A DNA stretch of 64,000 nt, taken from Actinokineospora diospyrosa. Its GTDB lineage: Bacteria; Actinomycetota; Actinomycetes; Mycobacteriales; Pseudonocardiaceae. The position numbers and the translations under genes are program-made. The notes beneath the pieces are model-generated. The model searched no databases. It was not told the origin of the DNA and saw nothing but the letters and a program-made list of their open reading frames with translations. The DNA lies in the NCBI RefSeq assembly GCF_024171925.1, contig NZ_JAMTCO010000016.1:124001-188000 (forward strand). The letters run 5' to 3'. Below, one piece after another: positions 23,931-32,417 of this stretch (position 1 is the stretch's first letter; every line of letters begins with the position of its first letter).

Positions 23931-24974
23931 GTGAGCCGAATGACGCAAGGCGAGCCGGACACGGCCACCAGGTCGTCACGCTCCGCGTCCGAACCCGGTG
24001 ATCGCCAGAGCCGCGGCGGCAGGCGCACCACGGCCGAACCGCTGGCGGCCGCCTGGGCCCCGCAGCGACCCCGCCCGGCTCGCAAGCGCGGGTTCGTGGC
24101 GACCTACGGCTGGCGCATCTACGCGGTGCCGGTCCTCGTCGCCGTGACCGCCCTGGTCGTCGTGCGCACCGCGGGGGACAAGGCCGACACCGTCGCCAGC
24201 GCGCCCACGTCCGAGGCGGGTTCCCCGGTGAACCCGGTCACCGACGGCGGCAACGCCCCGCCGGACGTCACCGAGCGCCCGGGCGGTCCGATCGACGTGA
24301 ACGTCCCGTCGGCCGAGCTGCCCAACGGCGGCGCCTTCACCCAGGCGGGCGCCGGGTCCTTCCACGTCGTGCCCGGCAGCGGCCAGAAGGTGGGCACCGG
24401 GCCCAAGTTCTTCACCTACACCGTCGAGGTCGAGAACGGCGTCGACCCCGCGTCTTACGGCGGTGACGAGGCCTTCGCCAGCCTGGTCGACTCCACGATG
24501 GCCGACCCGCGCGGCTGGACCGGCCTCGGCGAGATCTCCGTGCAGCGGGTGCCTGCCGAGTTCCCGAACCCCAGCTTCCGGATCAGCCTGACCACCCCGG
24601 ACACCGCCCACCGGGCCGACATGTGCGGGTACTCGATCAAGTACGAGTCCTCCTGCTACCGCTCGAGCGAGAAGCGGGTCATGATCAACCTGGCCCGCTG
24701 GTCGCGCGGCGCGGTCGCCTTCGGCGGCGACATGCTCACCTACCGGCAGTACGCGCTCAACCACGAGGTCGGCCACGCCTTCCGCAACAACCACGTCGGC
24801 TGCCCGCAGGCCGGGGCGCTGGCGCCGGTGATGATGCAGCAGAGCTTCGGCGTCGCCAACGACTACGTCGCCCAGCTCAACAAGCAGGTCGGCAACCCGG
24901 ACCCGGTGAAGGCCGACGGGCTGGTCTGCAAGCCCAACGCGTGGCCCAACCCACAGGCGCGTCCAGCGGGCTGA
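23931..24974 (+). CDS. DUF3152 membrane-anchored zinc metalloprotease-like protein (Rv3207c type)
   Basis: The 347-residue protein starts at GTG 23931. It has a basic cytoplasmic head, one membrane span (WRIYAVPVLVAVTALVVV) and an extracytoplasmic domain. Residues from His278 read HEVGHAFRNNH, the HEXXHXXXXXH zinc site of metzincins, followed by VMMQQ, which could be the Met-turn. This suggests an active cell-surface protease, although the DUF3152 family is formally uncharacterised. MoeZ follows 101 nt downstream, as in mycobacteria. Confidence 0.82.
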   Translation: MSRMTQGEPDTATRSSRSASEPGDRQSRGGRRTTAEPLAAAWAPQRPRPARKRGFVATYGWRIYAVPVLVAVTALVVVRTAGDKADTVASAPTSEAGSPVNPVTDGGNAPPDVTERPGGPIDVNVPSAELPNGGAFTQAGAGSFHVVPGSGQKVGTGPKFFTYTVEVENGVDPASYGGDEAFASLVDSTMADPRGWTGLGEISVQRVPAEFPNPSFRISLTTPDTAHRADMCGYSIKYESSCYRSSEKRVMINLARWSRGAVAFGGDMLTYRQYALNHEVGHAFRNNHVGCPQAGALAPVMMQQSFGVANDYVAQLNKQVGNPDPVKADGLVCKPNAWPNPQARPAG

Positions 24975-25075
24975 CCCCGTTCTCCCGGATCGTGGGAACC
25001 GGGAAGACGCGGGTGGGATTCCGGCGTTGCACCAGGGGAGAATCCGGCACACATCCGTGCTTGTAGGAGGAGCAG

Positions 25076-26254
25076 ATGCCAGGCAGTTTGCCGCCGCTCG
25101 TCGAGCCCGCGCAGGAGCTCACCAGGGACGAGGTGGCCCGCTACAGCCGTCACCTGATCATCCCTGACGTGGGCATGGACGGGCAGAAGCGGCTCAAGAA
25201 CGCGAAGGTCCTCGTTGTCGGCGCGGGCGGGCTGGGCAGCCCCGCGCTGCTCTACCTCGCGGCGGCCGGTGTCGGCACCCTCGGCATCGTCGACTTCGAC
25301 GTCGTCGACGAGTCCAACCTGCAGCGCCAGGTGATCCACGGCCAGTCCGACATCGGCAAGCCCAAGGCCGTCTCGGCCAAGGAGTCGATCGCCGAGATCA
25401 ACCCGCTGATCACCGTGAACCTGCACCAGGAGCACCTGAACTCCACCAACGCGCTGGAGATCTTCGCCCCGTACGACCTGATCCTCGACGGCACCGACAA
25501 CTTCGCGACCAGGTACCTGGTCAACGACGCCGCGGTGCTGCTGGGCAAGCCGTACGTGTGGGGCTCGATCTTCCGGTTCGAGGGCCAGGTCAGCGTGTTC
25601 TGGGAGGACGCGCCCAACGGGCAGGGCCTCAACTACCGCGACCTCTACCCCGAGCCGCCGCCGCCCGGGATGGTCCCCTCCTGCGCCGAGGGCGGCGTGC
25701 TCGGCGTGCTGTGCGCCTCCATCGGCTCGGTGATGGTGACCGAGGCGATCAAGCTGCTCACCGGCATCGGCGAGCCGCTGCTGGGTCGGCTGATGGTCTA
25801 CGACGCGCTGGAGATGTCCTACCGGACCATCAAGATCCGCAAGGACCCGGCGACCAAGCCGATCGAGGCCCTGATCGACTACGAGGCGTTCTGCGGCGTG
25901 GTCAGCGACGACGCCCAGCAGGCCGCCGCGGGCTCGACCATCACCCCGCAGGAGCTCAAGGCCAAGTTCGACCGGGGCGACACCTTCGCGCTGATCGACG
26001 TCCGCGAGCCGCACGAGTACGAGATCGTCCGGATCGAGGGCTCCACCCTGGTGCCCAAGGACGAGATCATCTCCGGTGCCGCGCTCGCCGGTCTGCCGCA
26101 CGACCGGCAGATCGTGCTGCACTGCAAGTCCGGTGTCCGCTCCGCCGAGGCGCTCGCGGTGCTGCACAAGGCCGGGTTCAAGGACGCGGTGCACGTGGGC
26201 AGCGGTGTGCTCGGCTGGGCGCGCGACGTGGACACGAGCCTGCCGACCTACTGA
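25076..26254 (+). CDS. moeZ: Adenylyltransferase/sulfurtransferase MoeZ
   Basis: The 392-residue protein fuses a ThiF/MoeB adenylation domain (VVGAGGLGSPALLYLAAAGV, then DFDVVDESNLQRQ) to a C-terminal rhodanese domain with active Cys350 in LHCKSGVRSAE. It activates the C-terminus of small sulfur carriers (MoaD, ThiS, CysO) as acyl-adenylates and transfers sulfur, and so serves molybdopterin and cysteine or thiamine synthesis. AGGAGG precedes ATG 25076. A nearby molybdoenzyme (27286-29502) is a likely beneficiary. A strong terminator follows the gene. Confidence 0.93.
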   Translation: MPGSLPPLVEPAQELTRDEVARYSRHLIIPDVGMDGQKRLKNAKVLVVGAGGLGSPALLYLAAAGVGTLGIVDFDVVDESNLQRQVIHGQSDIGKPKAVSAKESIAEINPLITVNLHQEHLNSTNALEIFAPYDLILDGTDNFATRYLVNDAAVLLGKPYVWGSIFRFEGQVSVFWEDAPNGQGLNYRDLYPEPPPPGMVPSCAEGGVLGVLCASIGSVMVTEAIKLLTGIGEPLLGRLMVYDALEMSYRTIKIRKDPATKPIEALIDYEAFCGVVSDDAQQAAAGSTITPQELKAKFDRGDTFALIDVREPHEYEIVRIEGSTLVPKDEIISGAALAGLPHDRQIVLHCKSGVRSAEALAVLHKAGFKDAVHVGSGVLGWARDVDTSLPTY

Positions 26255-26272
26255 TCGTTCGACCGTCGTGGC

Positions 26273-26314
26273 AACGGCCCCGGTTCCACCGCGAACCGGG
26301 GCCGTTCCCGTTTT
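26273..26314 (+). terminator. Intrinsic terminator after moeZ
   Basis: Perfect 14-bp arms (AACGGCCCCGGTTC / GAACCGGGGCCGTT, loop CACCGC) span 26273-26306, followed by CCCGTTTT. It begins 18 bp after the moeZ stop and should separate moeZ from the TIGR02569 gene. Confidence 0.88.
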
Positions 26315-26391
26315 CCCACCGCGAGATCAACCATCTGGGGGCACGTGTCGCGCCCGCGCGAGCAGGTGCCGGGCAGGTAGCGTCCCCGCCC

Positions 26392-27183
26392 GTGAGAACA
26401 CCGCCCCCGCCGCACGTCCGCGCCGCCTTCGGTGCCCGCACCGCCGAGCCGGTGCTGGTCGAGCACGGGCCCGTGTGGCGCTGCGGGGAGATCGCGCTGC
26501 GGCAGGCGGTCAACCCCGCCGAGGCGTCCTGGGTCGCGCAGACCCTCGGTGAGCTCGAGGTTCCCGAGCTGCGGGTGGCGCGCCCGGTGCGCTCCTCCGA
26601 CGGCCGCTACGTGGTCGGCGGCTGGGTGGCGTTCCGGTTCATCCCCGGCCGCGCCGAGCCGCGCTACGACGAGGTGATCTCCGCCTCGCTGCGGCTGCAC
26701 CAGGTCACCGCCGAGCTGCGCAGGCCGCGGTTCCTGCAGTTGCGCGCGGACGTGTTCGCCACGGCCGACCGGCTGGCGTGGGGCGAGGAGAAGAAGGTCA
26801 AGCTCGACCCGCACCTGGGTGGGCGGTTGTTCGAGCTCTACGCCGAGTCGTGCAAGGAGGTCAGCCTCACCGCGCAGGTCGTGCACGGCGACCTCTTCGG
26901 GAACCTGTTGTTCGACGGCGACGCCGACCCGGGGATCATCGACTTCACCGCGTTCTTCCGCCCGCCGGAGTGGGCCGCGGCCGTGGTCGTGGTGGACGCG
27001 ATGGCGTGGGGCGGCGCCGATGAGGCCATCGCCAAGCGGTGGGGCCACCTGCCGGAGTGGCCGCAGGCGCTGTTGCGCGCGCTGCTGTTCCGCCTGGCCG
27101 TGCACGCGTTGCACCCGAAGTCCACGCCCAGGTCGATGCGCGGCCTTGAGCGGGCGGCGCAGGTCATCGGGCAGTTGATCTGA
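26392..27183 (+). CDS. TIGR02569 family protein (Rv3205c type)
   Basis: The 263-residue protein starts at GTG 26392, 8 nt after TAGCGT. It resembles an aminoglycoside-phosphotransferase fold: VVHGDLFGNLLFD (catalytic HGD) and PGIIDFTAFFRPPEW (the DFG-like Asp) are present. The actinobacterial TIGR02569 family is uncharacterised; a small-molecule kinase role is inferred. In mycobacteria the next gene is the ATL gene; here the nitrate operon, the right repeat and about 4 kb intervene. Confidence 0.82.
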   Translation: MRTPPPPHVRAAFGARTAEPVLVEHGPVWRCGEIALRQAVNPAEASWVAQTLGELEVPELRVARPVRSSDGRYVVGGWVAFRFIPGRAEPRYDEVISASLRLHQVTAELRRPRFLQLRADVFATADRLAWGEEKKVKLDPHLGGRLFELYAESCKEVSLTAQVVHGDLFGNLLFDGDADPGIIDFTAFFRPPEWAAAVVVVDAMAWGGADEAIAKRWGHLPEWPQALLRALLFRLAVHALHPKSTPRSMRGLERAAQVIGQLI

Positions 27184-27285
27184 CCCCTAGTAGGGGCTGT
27201 TCTGGCAAGTTCCTGCCGGCTGGGCCTGGACGGCGCGCCGCGACATACGTTCTCCTTGGGGTAGGTGCCGACGCGGGGGGAACTT

Positions 27286-29502
27286 GTGACGCGACTGGCC
27301 GCGCCTGGCCTGGTTGATACGCACTGTCCGTATTGCGCTTTGCAGTGCGGGATGCGGGTGGGTGGGCTTCAGCACAGCGGGATGCGGGTGGGTGGGCCTG
27401 AGCACAGTGGGATGCGGGTGGGTGGGCCTGAGCACAGTGGGATGCGGGTGGGCGGGCTTCAGCTCAGTGGGATGCGGGTGGGCGGGCCTGAACACAGCGG
27501 GATGCGGGTGGGTGGGCCTGAACACGGCGGCTCCACTGTCGAGGCCCGGGACTTCCCGACCAACCGGGGTGGGTTGTGCCAGAAGGGCTGGACCGCGGGC
27601 GCACTGTTGCGCACACCGGCCCGGCTGACGACACCGTTGCTCCGAGTGGACGGCGAACTCCAGCCGACTTCCTGGGACACCGCGCTGGACTTCGTCGCGG
27701 CGAGGTTGGCGCGGACACGGGTCGAGCACGGTGCCGACGCGGTGGCGGTGTTCGGCGGTGGCGGGCTGACCAACGAGAAGGCTTATCTGCTGGGCAAGTT
27801 CGCCCGGGTCGCGCTGGGGACGGCGCAGATCGACTACAACGGCCGGTTCTGCATGTCCTCGGCGGCAGCGGCGGGGATGCGCGCGTTCGGCCTCGATCGC
27901 GGGATGCCTTTCCCCATCGAGGATCTGGCCGCCTCCGACGTCGTGGTGCTCGCGGGCGCGAATCCCGCTGAGACGATGCCGCCGTTCATGCAACACCTGA
28001 CCGGCAAGGTGATCGTGGTGGATCCCCGGCGCACGGCCACGGCCGAGCGCGCGGACCTGCACCTGCGGCCGCGTCCAGGCACGGATTTGGCGCTGGCGTT
28101 GGGAATCCTGCACGCCGTGGTCGCCGACGGGCACTTCCGCGCCGACTACGCCGCCGAGCGCACGACCGGCTTCGAGTCGGTGTGGCGGATCGCCGCGGCG
28201 TGGTGGCCCGAGCGGGTGGAGCGGGTGACCGGGGTCGCCGCGCGGGACCAGCGCGAGGCCGCGGCGCTGCTGGCCGGGGCGGGCAACGCGCACATCCTCA
28301 CCGGTCGCGGTGCGGAGCAACACGCCAACGGCACCGACACCGTCGGCGCGTGGATCAACCTGGCGCTCGCCCTCGGTTTACCCGGGCGGCCCGGCTCCGG
28401 CTACGGATGCCTTACCGGCCAAGGCAATGGCCAGGGTGGGCGCGAGCACGGGCAGAAGGCCGACCAGCTCCCCGGGTACCGCAAGATCGCCGACCCCGCC
28501 GCCCGCGCGCACGTCGCCTCGGTCTGGGGTGTGCCCGCCGAATCCCTGCCCGGCCCCGGGCGGTCGGCGTACGAGCTGCTCGATTCGCTCGGCACCGAGG
28601 GTGGGCCGCGCGCGCTGCTCGTTTTCGGCAGCAACGTCGTGGTGTCAGCCCCCCGATCCAGCCACATCGCAAACCGACTATCTACTTTGGACTTGCTGGT
28701 GGTCGCGGACTTCGTGCTCTCGGAGACCGCCGCTGCGGCCGACGTCGTGTTCCCGGTGACCCAGTGGGCCGAGGAGGGCGGCACGATGACCAACCTCGAA
28801 GGCCGCGTTCTCCTGCGATCGCCCGCGGTTCCCGTCCCGGACGGGGTGCGCAGCGACCTGGACCTGTTGCGCGGCTTGGCTATCCGCCTCGGGCAGCCGG
28901 AACACCGGTTCCCCGCCGACCCCGAGGCGGTGTTCGACGAGCTGCGCCGAGCCTCGCAGGGCGGTCCCGCCGACTACTCCGGCATCACCTACCAGCGCTT
29001 GCGCGATGGCGACCAGTTGCACTGGCCCGTCCCGTCGACCGAGCACCCCGGCACGCCCCGGGTGTTCCTCGACCGCTTCGCCCACCCCGACGGCCGCGCC
29101 CGGTTCACCCCCGTCGAGCACACCGGCCCGGCCGAACCGGTTGACGACCAGTACCCGCTGGTGGCCACCACCGGCCGCGTCCTGCAGCACTACCAGTCCG
29201 GCGCGCAGACCCGGCTCATCGCGGAGCTAAACGATGCCGTGCCGGAGGTGTTCGTGCAGGTCCACCCGGACACCGCGACTCGGGCCGGGCTGCTCGACGG
29301 CGGTCGCGCGCTGGTCGTGTCCCGGCGCGGGGCGACCGAGGCGCTGGTGCGGTGCGACGTGACGATGCGACTGGACACCGTCTTCCTGCCGTTCCACTTC
29401 CCCGGCGCGCAACGGGCCAACCTGCTGACCAACCCGGCGCTCGACCCGCACAGCAGGATGCCCGAGTTCAAGGTGTGCGCGGTCCGGCTGGAGGCGCGGT
29501 GA
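27286..29502 (+). CDS. Assimilatory-type molybdopterin nitrate reductase with repeat-expanded Fe-S motif
   Basis: The 738-residue protein starts at GTG 27286, 5 nt after GGGGGGA. The N-terminus THCPYCALQC supplies three [4Fe-4S] cysteines (14, 17, 21); the fourth is Cys98 in NRGGLCQKGW. Between them lie six 10-residue repeats, so the third-to-fourth spacing is 76 residues. The molybdopterin domains follow (YNGRFCMSSAAAAG, VVLAGANPAETMPPF, VFPVTQWAEEGGTMTNLEGR), then the C-terminal dinucleotide-binding domain (GRVLQHYQSGAQTR). It should reduce nitrate to nitrite in the cytosol. No twin-arginine signal is present. It overlaps the FAD gene by 4 nt. Confidence 0.85.
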   Translation: MTRLAAPGLVDTHCPYCALQCGMRVGGLQHSGMRVGGPEHSGMRVGGPEHSGMRVGGLQLSGMRVGGPEHSGMRVGGPEHGGSTVEARDFPTNRGGLCQKGWTAGALLRTPARLTTPLLRVDGELQPTSWDTALDFVAARLARTRVEHGADAVAVFGGGGLTNEKAYLLGKFARVALGTAQIDYNGRFCMSSAAAAGMRAFGLDRGMPFPIEDLAASDVVVLAGANPAETMPPFMQHLTGKVIVVDPRRTATAERADLHLRPRPGTDLALALGILHAVVADGHFRADYAAERTTGFESVWRIAAAWWPERVERVTGVAARDQREAAALLAGAGNAHILTGRGAEQHANGTDTVGAWINLALALGLPGRPGSGYGCLTGQGNGQGGREHGQKADQLPGYRKIADPAARAHVASVWGVPAESLPGPGRSAYELLDSLGTEGGPRALLVFGSNVVVSAPRSSHIANRLSTLDLLVVADFVLSETAAAADVVFPVTQWAEEGGTMTNLEGRVLLRSPAVPVPDGVRSDLDLLRGLAIRLGQPEHRFPADPEAVFDELRRASQGGPADYSGITYQRLRDGDQLHWPVPSTEHPGTPRVFLDRFAHPDGRARFTPVEHTGPAEPVDDQYPLVATTGRVLQHYQSGAQTRLIAELNDAVPEVFVQVHPDTATRAGLLDGGRALVVSRRGATEALVRCDVTMRLDTVFLPFHFPGAQRANLLTNPALDPHSRMPEFKVCAVRLEAR
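27349..27528 (+). repeat. Six in-frame 30-bp tandem repeats in the nitrate reductase gene
   Basis: Units start at 27349, 27379, 27409, 27439, 27469 and 27499, each GGGATGCGGGTGGGYGGGCY followed by a 10-bp variable part, and encode GMRVGG(L/P)(Q/E)(H/L)(S/G). The length is exactly ten codons, so gain or loss of units keeps the frame. They lie immediately after the third cluster cysteine (Cys21). Removing five units would leave 26 residues between cysteines three and four, near the spacing usual in this family. Differences are confined to a few positions per unit, which implies recent expansion. Confidence 0.92.
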
Positions 29503-30938
29503 CCGCGCGCCGGGTGGTCGTCGTCGGCTACGGCATGGCGGGAGCCCGGTTCGCCGACGAAGTCCGCCGCCGGGACCCGGCCGGGGAACGGGTCGCGCTG
29601 ACCGTGGTCGGGGCCGAGCCGCACCCCGCGTACAACCGGGTCCTGCTTTCCGCTGTGCTGGCCGGGACGATGCCCCCATCGCTGGTGGGCCTGCACGGAC
29701 CGGATTGGGCGGTGGAGACCGGCGTCGATCTCCGGGTCGGGGTCGGTGCGCGGTCCGTCGACCGGGTCGGGCGGACGGTGACGCTGTCCGATGAGTCCAC
29801 TGTGGAGTACGACGCGCTCGTCCTCGCGACCGGGAGCCGCGCCTGGGTCCCGCCGGTGGACGGCTTGCGCACCGAATCCGGCGCGCTGGCACCGGATGTG
29901 GCGACGTTCCGGGACTTGGACGACTGCGCGGCGATCATCGACCACGCCCGGCCGGGTGCGCCGATCGCGGTCCTCGGCGGGGGTCTCCTCGGGCTGGAGG
30001 CCGCGCGGGGACTGCTGGGCCGCGGTTGCCTGGTCACCGTGGTTCACCCCGTCGGGCACCTGATGGAACGCCAGCTCGACCCGGCGGCGGGCGCGGTGCT
30101 CGCCAAGACCCTCACCGACCTGGGCATCGACGTCCGCTTGGGGCGCTCCGCGGCCCAACACGTCAGCGGGGACGGCCTCAAGCTCGACGACGGCAGCCAC
30201 GTCCCGGCCGAGTTGGTGGTCGTCGCCGCCGGGGCGCGCGCGGAGGTGGGTATCGCCGAGTCGATCGGGCTGTCGGTGCGCGGCGGGATCGTGGTCGACG
30301 ACCTGTTGCGCACCAGCGATCCCCGGATCCACGCGATCGGCGACTGCGCCACCCACCCCGGCACGGCGGCCGGTCTGGTCCAACCCGCGTGGGACCAGGC
30401 CACCGTGCTGGCCGACCTGCTGACCGGCGCCGACCCGGCCGCCCGCTACCGCTCGACGCCCGCCGTCACCCGTCTCAAAGCGCGCGGCGTCGACCTGGCC
30501 GCACTCGGCGAGACCCACGCCGAGGATGCCGAGGTCATCACGCTGCACGACCCGGCCCGCGGCCGCTACGCCAAGCTCGTCCTGCGCGACGACCGGGTGG
30601 CGGGTGCCATCGTCCTCGGTTTCCCCGACGCGGCCGCCACCATCACCGAGTTCTTCGACACCGGCGCCCCGGCCCCCGCCGACCGGCTCGCCCTCCTCCT
30701 CGGCCGGGCCAACCCCGGCGGTGCGCAACCCCGCTCACCAGCCCAGTTGCCCGACGACGCGCTCGTCTGCCGCTGCAACACCGTCACCAAGTCCCGCCTC
30801 GTCGAAGCCTGGCGCGCGGGAGCTACCGACGTGCCCGCCCTGGTGGCGGCCACCCGCGCCACCACCGGGTGCGGCACCTGCACCGACAGCACGCGGGCCA
30901 TCGCCGAGTGGCTCGCCACGACCCCGGAGAGGCCATGA
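29499..30938 (+). CDS. NirB/NasB-like FAD-NAD(P)H oxidoreductase with BFD-type [2Fe-2S] domain
   Basis: The 479-residue protein has an N-terminal FAD site (VVVVGYGMAGARFADE), the PAYNRVLLS segment typical of nitrite/rubredoxin reductases, an NAD site (IAVLGGGLLGLEAARG), HAIGDCATH for the second FAD motif, and a C-terminal BFD-like domain with CRCNTVTKSRL and TGCGTC as [2Fe-2S] ligands. It probably passes electrons from NAD(P)H to the adjacent nitrate reductase. It lacks the sirohaem domains of NirB, so it is not itself a nitrite reductase. Both ends overlap neighbours by 4 nt. Confidence 0.85.
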   Translation: MTARRVVVVGYGMAGARFADEVRRRDPAGERVALTVVGAEPHPAYNRVLLSAVLAGTMPPSLVGLHGPDWAVETGVDLRVGVGARSVDRVGRTVTLSDESTVEYDALVLATGSRAWVPPVDGLRTESGALAPDVATFRDLDDCAAIIDHARPGAPIAVLGGGLLGLEAARGLLGRGCLVTVVHPVGHLMERQLDPAAGAVLAKTLTDLGIDVRLGRSAAQHVSGDGLKLDDGSHVPAELVVVAAGARAEVGIAESIGLSVRGGIVVDDLLRTSDPRIHAIGDCATHPGTAAGLVQPAWDQATVLADLLTGADPAARYRSTPAVTRLKARGVDLAALGETHAEDAEVITLHDPARGRYAKLVLRDDRVAGAIVLGFPDAAATITEFFDTGAPAPADRLALLLGRANPGGAQPRSPAQLPDDALVCRCNTVTKSRLVEAWRAGATDVPALVAATRATTGCGTCTDSTRAIAEWLATTPERP

Positions 30939-32413
30939 ACCGCTGGATCGACCACTGGGACCCCGAGGACGAGCGCTTCTGGGCCACCACCGGCAAACGT
31001 GTCGCCCGGCGGAACCTGATCTTCTCGATCTTCGCCGAGCACCTGGGTTTCTCCATCTGGGTCCTGTGGTCGGTCGTCGTGCTCAACCTCACCAACGCGG
31101 GCTTCGGCGGCGAAATCCCGTTCACACCAAGCGAACTCTTCTGGCTCACCGCCGCCCCCAACCTCGTCGGCTCCGCCCTGCGCATCCCCTACACCTTCGC
31201 CGTCCCCCGCTTCGGCGGTCGCTTGTGGACCGCGATCAGCGCCGCCCTCTTGCTGATCCCCACCGTGACCCTCGCCGCCCTGGTCCACTTCGACTTCGTC
31301 CGCGCCCAATCCCACGACACCCAGTTCGCCCTGCTCCTCATCGCTGCCTCCTTGGCAGGCGTGGGCGGCGGCAACTTCTCCTCGTCAATGGCGAACATCT
31401 CGTTCTTCTACCCGGAAAAGCGCAAGGGCCTAGCCCTGGGCCTCAACGCAGCAGGCGGCAACCTCGGCGTCGCAGTAGTCCAACTCCTAACCCCTTTGAT
31501 AATCATCGTCGGCGTCCCGTACGCCGTGGCGAAGAACCCCGTGCACCCGGTCCACCTCGCCTACGCGGGCCTGATGTGGATCCCGTTCATCATCGCGGCG
31601 GTGGTCTGCGCGTGGCTGTTCATGGACAGCCTCACCATGGCCCGCTCAGACGCCAGCGCGTACGCGGCCTGCCTCAGCCGAGGCCAGACCTGGATCATGT
31701 CCGTGCTCTACATCGGGACGTTCGGCTCGTTCATCGGTTTCTCGTTCGCGCTGCCACTGGTGATCAAGCTGACCTTCCCCGAGTTCTTGGCCTCACACCC
31801 GTTCATCGGGACGTACCTGGCGGGACTGGGTTTCTTGGGCGCGCTGATCGGTTCCTTCACCCGCCCCCTGGGCGGCTGGCTGTCGGATCGCCTGGGCGGA
31901 GCACGGGTGACGTTGTGGGTGTTCGTACTGATGGCCCTGTTCACCCTGCTGGCAATCCTCGGCGTAACCCAGCGCGACTTCACCCTGTTCTTCGGCGCCT
32001 ACATGGTGATCTTCGCGCTATCAGGTGCCGGCAACGGCTCGACCTACCGGATGATCCCAGTAATCTTCGGCGCACTCGGCCGCCGCGAGTCCGACGATGC
32101 TGCCACCGCCTTGCGGTACAAGCGAATGGGCGCTGCGGTAATCGGCATCGCTGGGGCGATCGGGGCTTTCGGTGGGTTCTTGATCCAGCAGGTGTTCCGG
32201 GTGGCTAGCGGGGAGGTAGGAGCAGCTGTCGCCTCAGCACGGACGTTGGAGGGAAAGGCAGCTGCTGCCGCAGCTCACGCCGACTGGTCAACGTCGGCGT
32301 TGTGGGTGTTCGTGGGGGCGTACGTGGTGTTTGGGGGGATGACGTGGTTCTTCTATCTGCGGAGGGCTGGAGTGGGGGCGCGGGTGCCTAGTTTGGCGCA
32401 TGCGGGGGTTTGA
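30935..32413 (+). CDS. narK: NarK/NasA-type nitrate/nitrite transporter (MFS)
   Basis: The 492-residue protein has about 12 membrane helices. It carries both nitrate-porter signatures, GGNFSSSMANISFFYPEKRK in TM5 and GAGNGSTYRMIPVIF in TM11, and the substrate Arg regions around SALRIPYTF. ATG 30935 overlaps the previous stop (ATGA). It would import nitrate for the reductase upstream, or export nitrite. Codon choice in the 3' third (31430 onward) shifts to A- and T-ending codons compared with the first third. The right inverted repeat begins at its stop codon. Confidence 0.9.
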   Translation: MNRWIDHWDPEDERFWATTGKRVARRNLIFSIFAEHLGFSIWVLWSVVVLNLTNAGFGGEIPFTPSELFWLTAAPNLVGSALRIPYTFAVPRFGGRLWTAISAALLLIPTVTLAALVHFDFVRAQSHDTQFALLLIAASLAGVGGGNFSSSMANISFFYPEKRKGLALGLNAAGGNLGVAVVQLLTPLIIIVGVPYAVAKNPVHPVHLAYAGLMWIPFIIAAVVCAWLFMDSLTMARSDASAYAACLSRGQTWIMSVLYIGTFGSFIGFSFALPLVIKLTFPEFLASHPFIGTYLAGLGFLGALIGSFTRPLGGWLSDRLGGARVTLWVFVLMALFTLLAILGVTQRDFTLFFGAYMVIFALSGAGNGSTYRMIPVIFGALGRRESDDAATALRYKRMGAAVIGIAGAIGAFGGFLIQQVFRVASGEVGAAVASARTLEGKAAAAAAHADWSTSALWVFVGAYVVFGGMTWFFYLRRAGVGARVPSLAHAGV

Positions 32414-32417
32414 TGGG

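Noticed and set aside
27349-27528. Regular 30-bp repeats resembling a CRISPR array
   Set aside because: Units are directly adjacent without unique spacers, are in frame within a conserved enzyme and have no cas genes nearby; they are a coding minisatellite.
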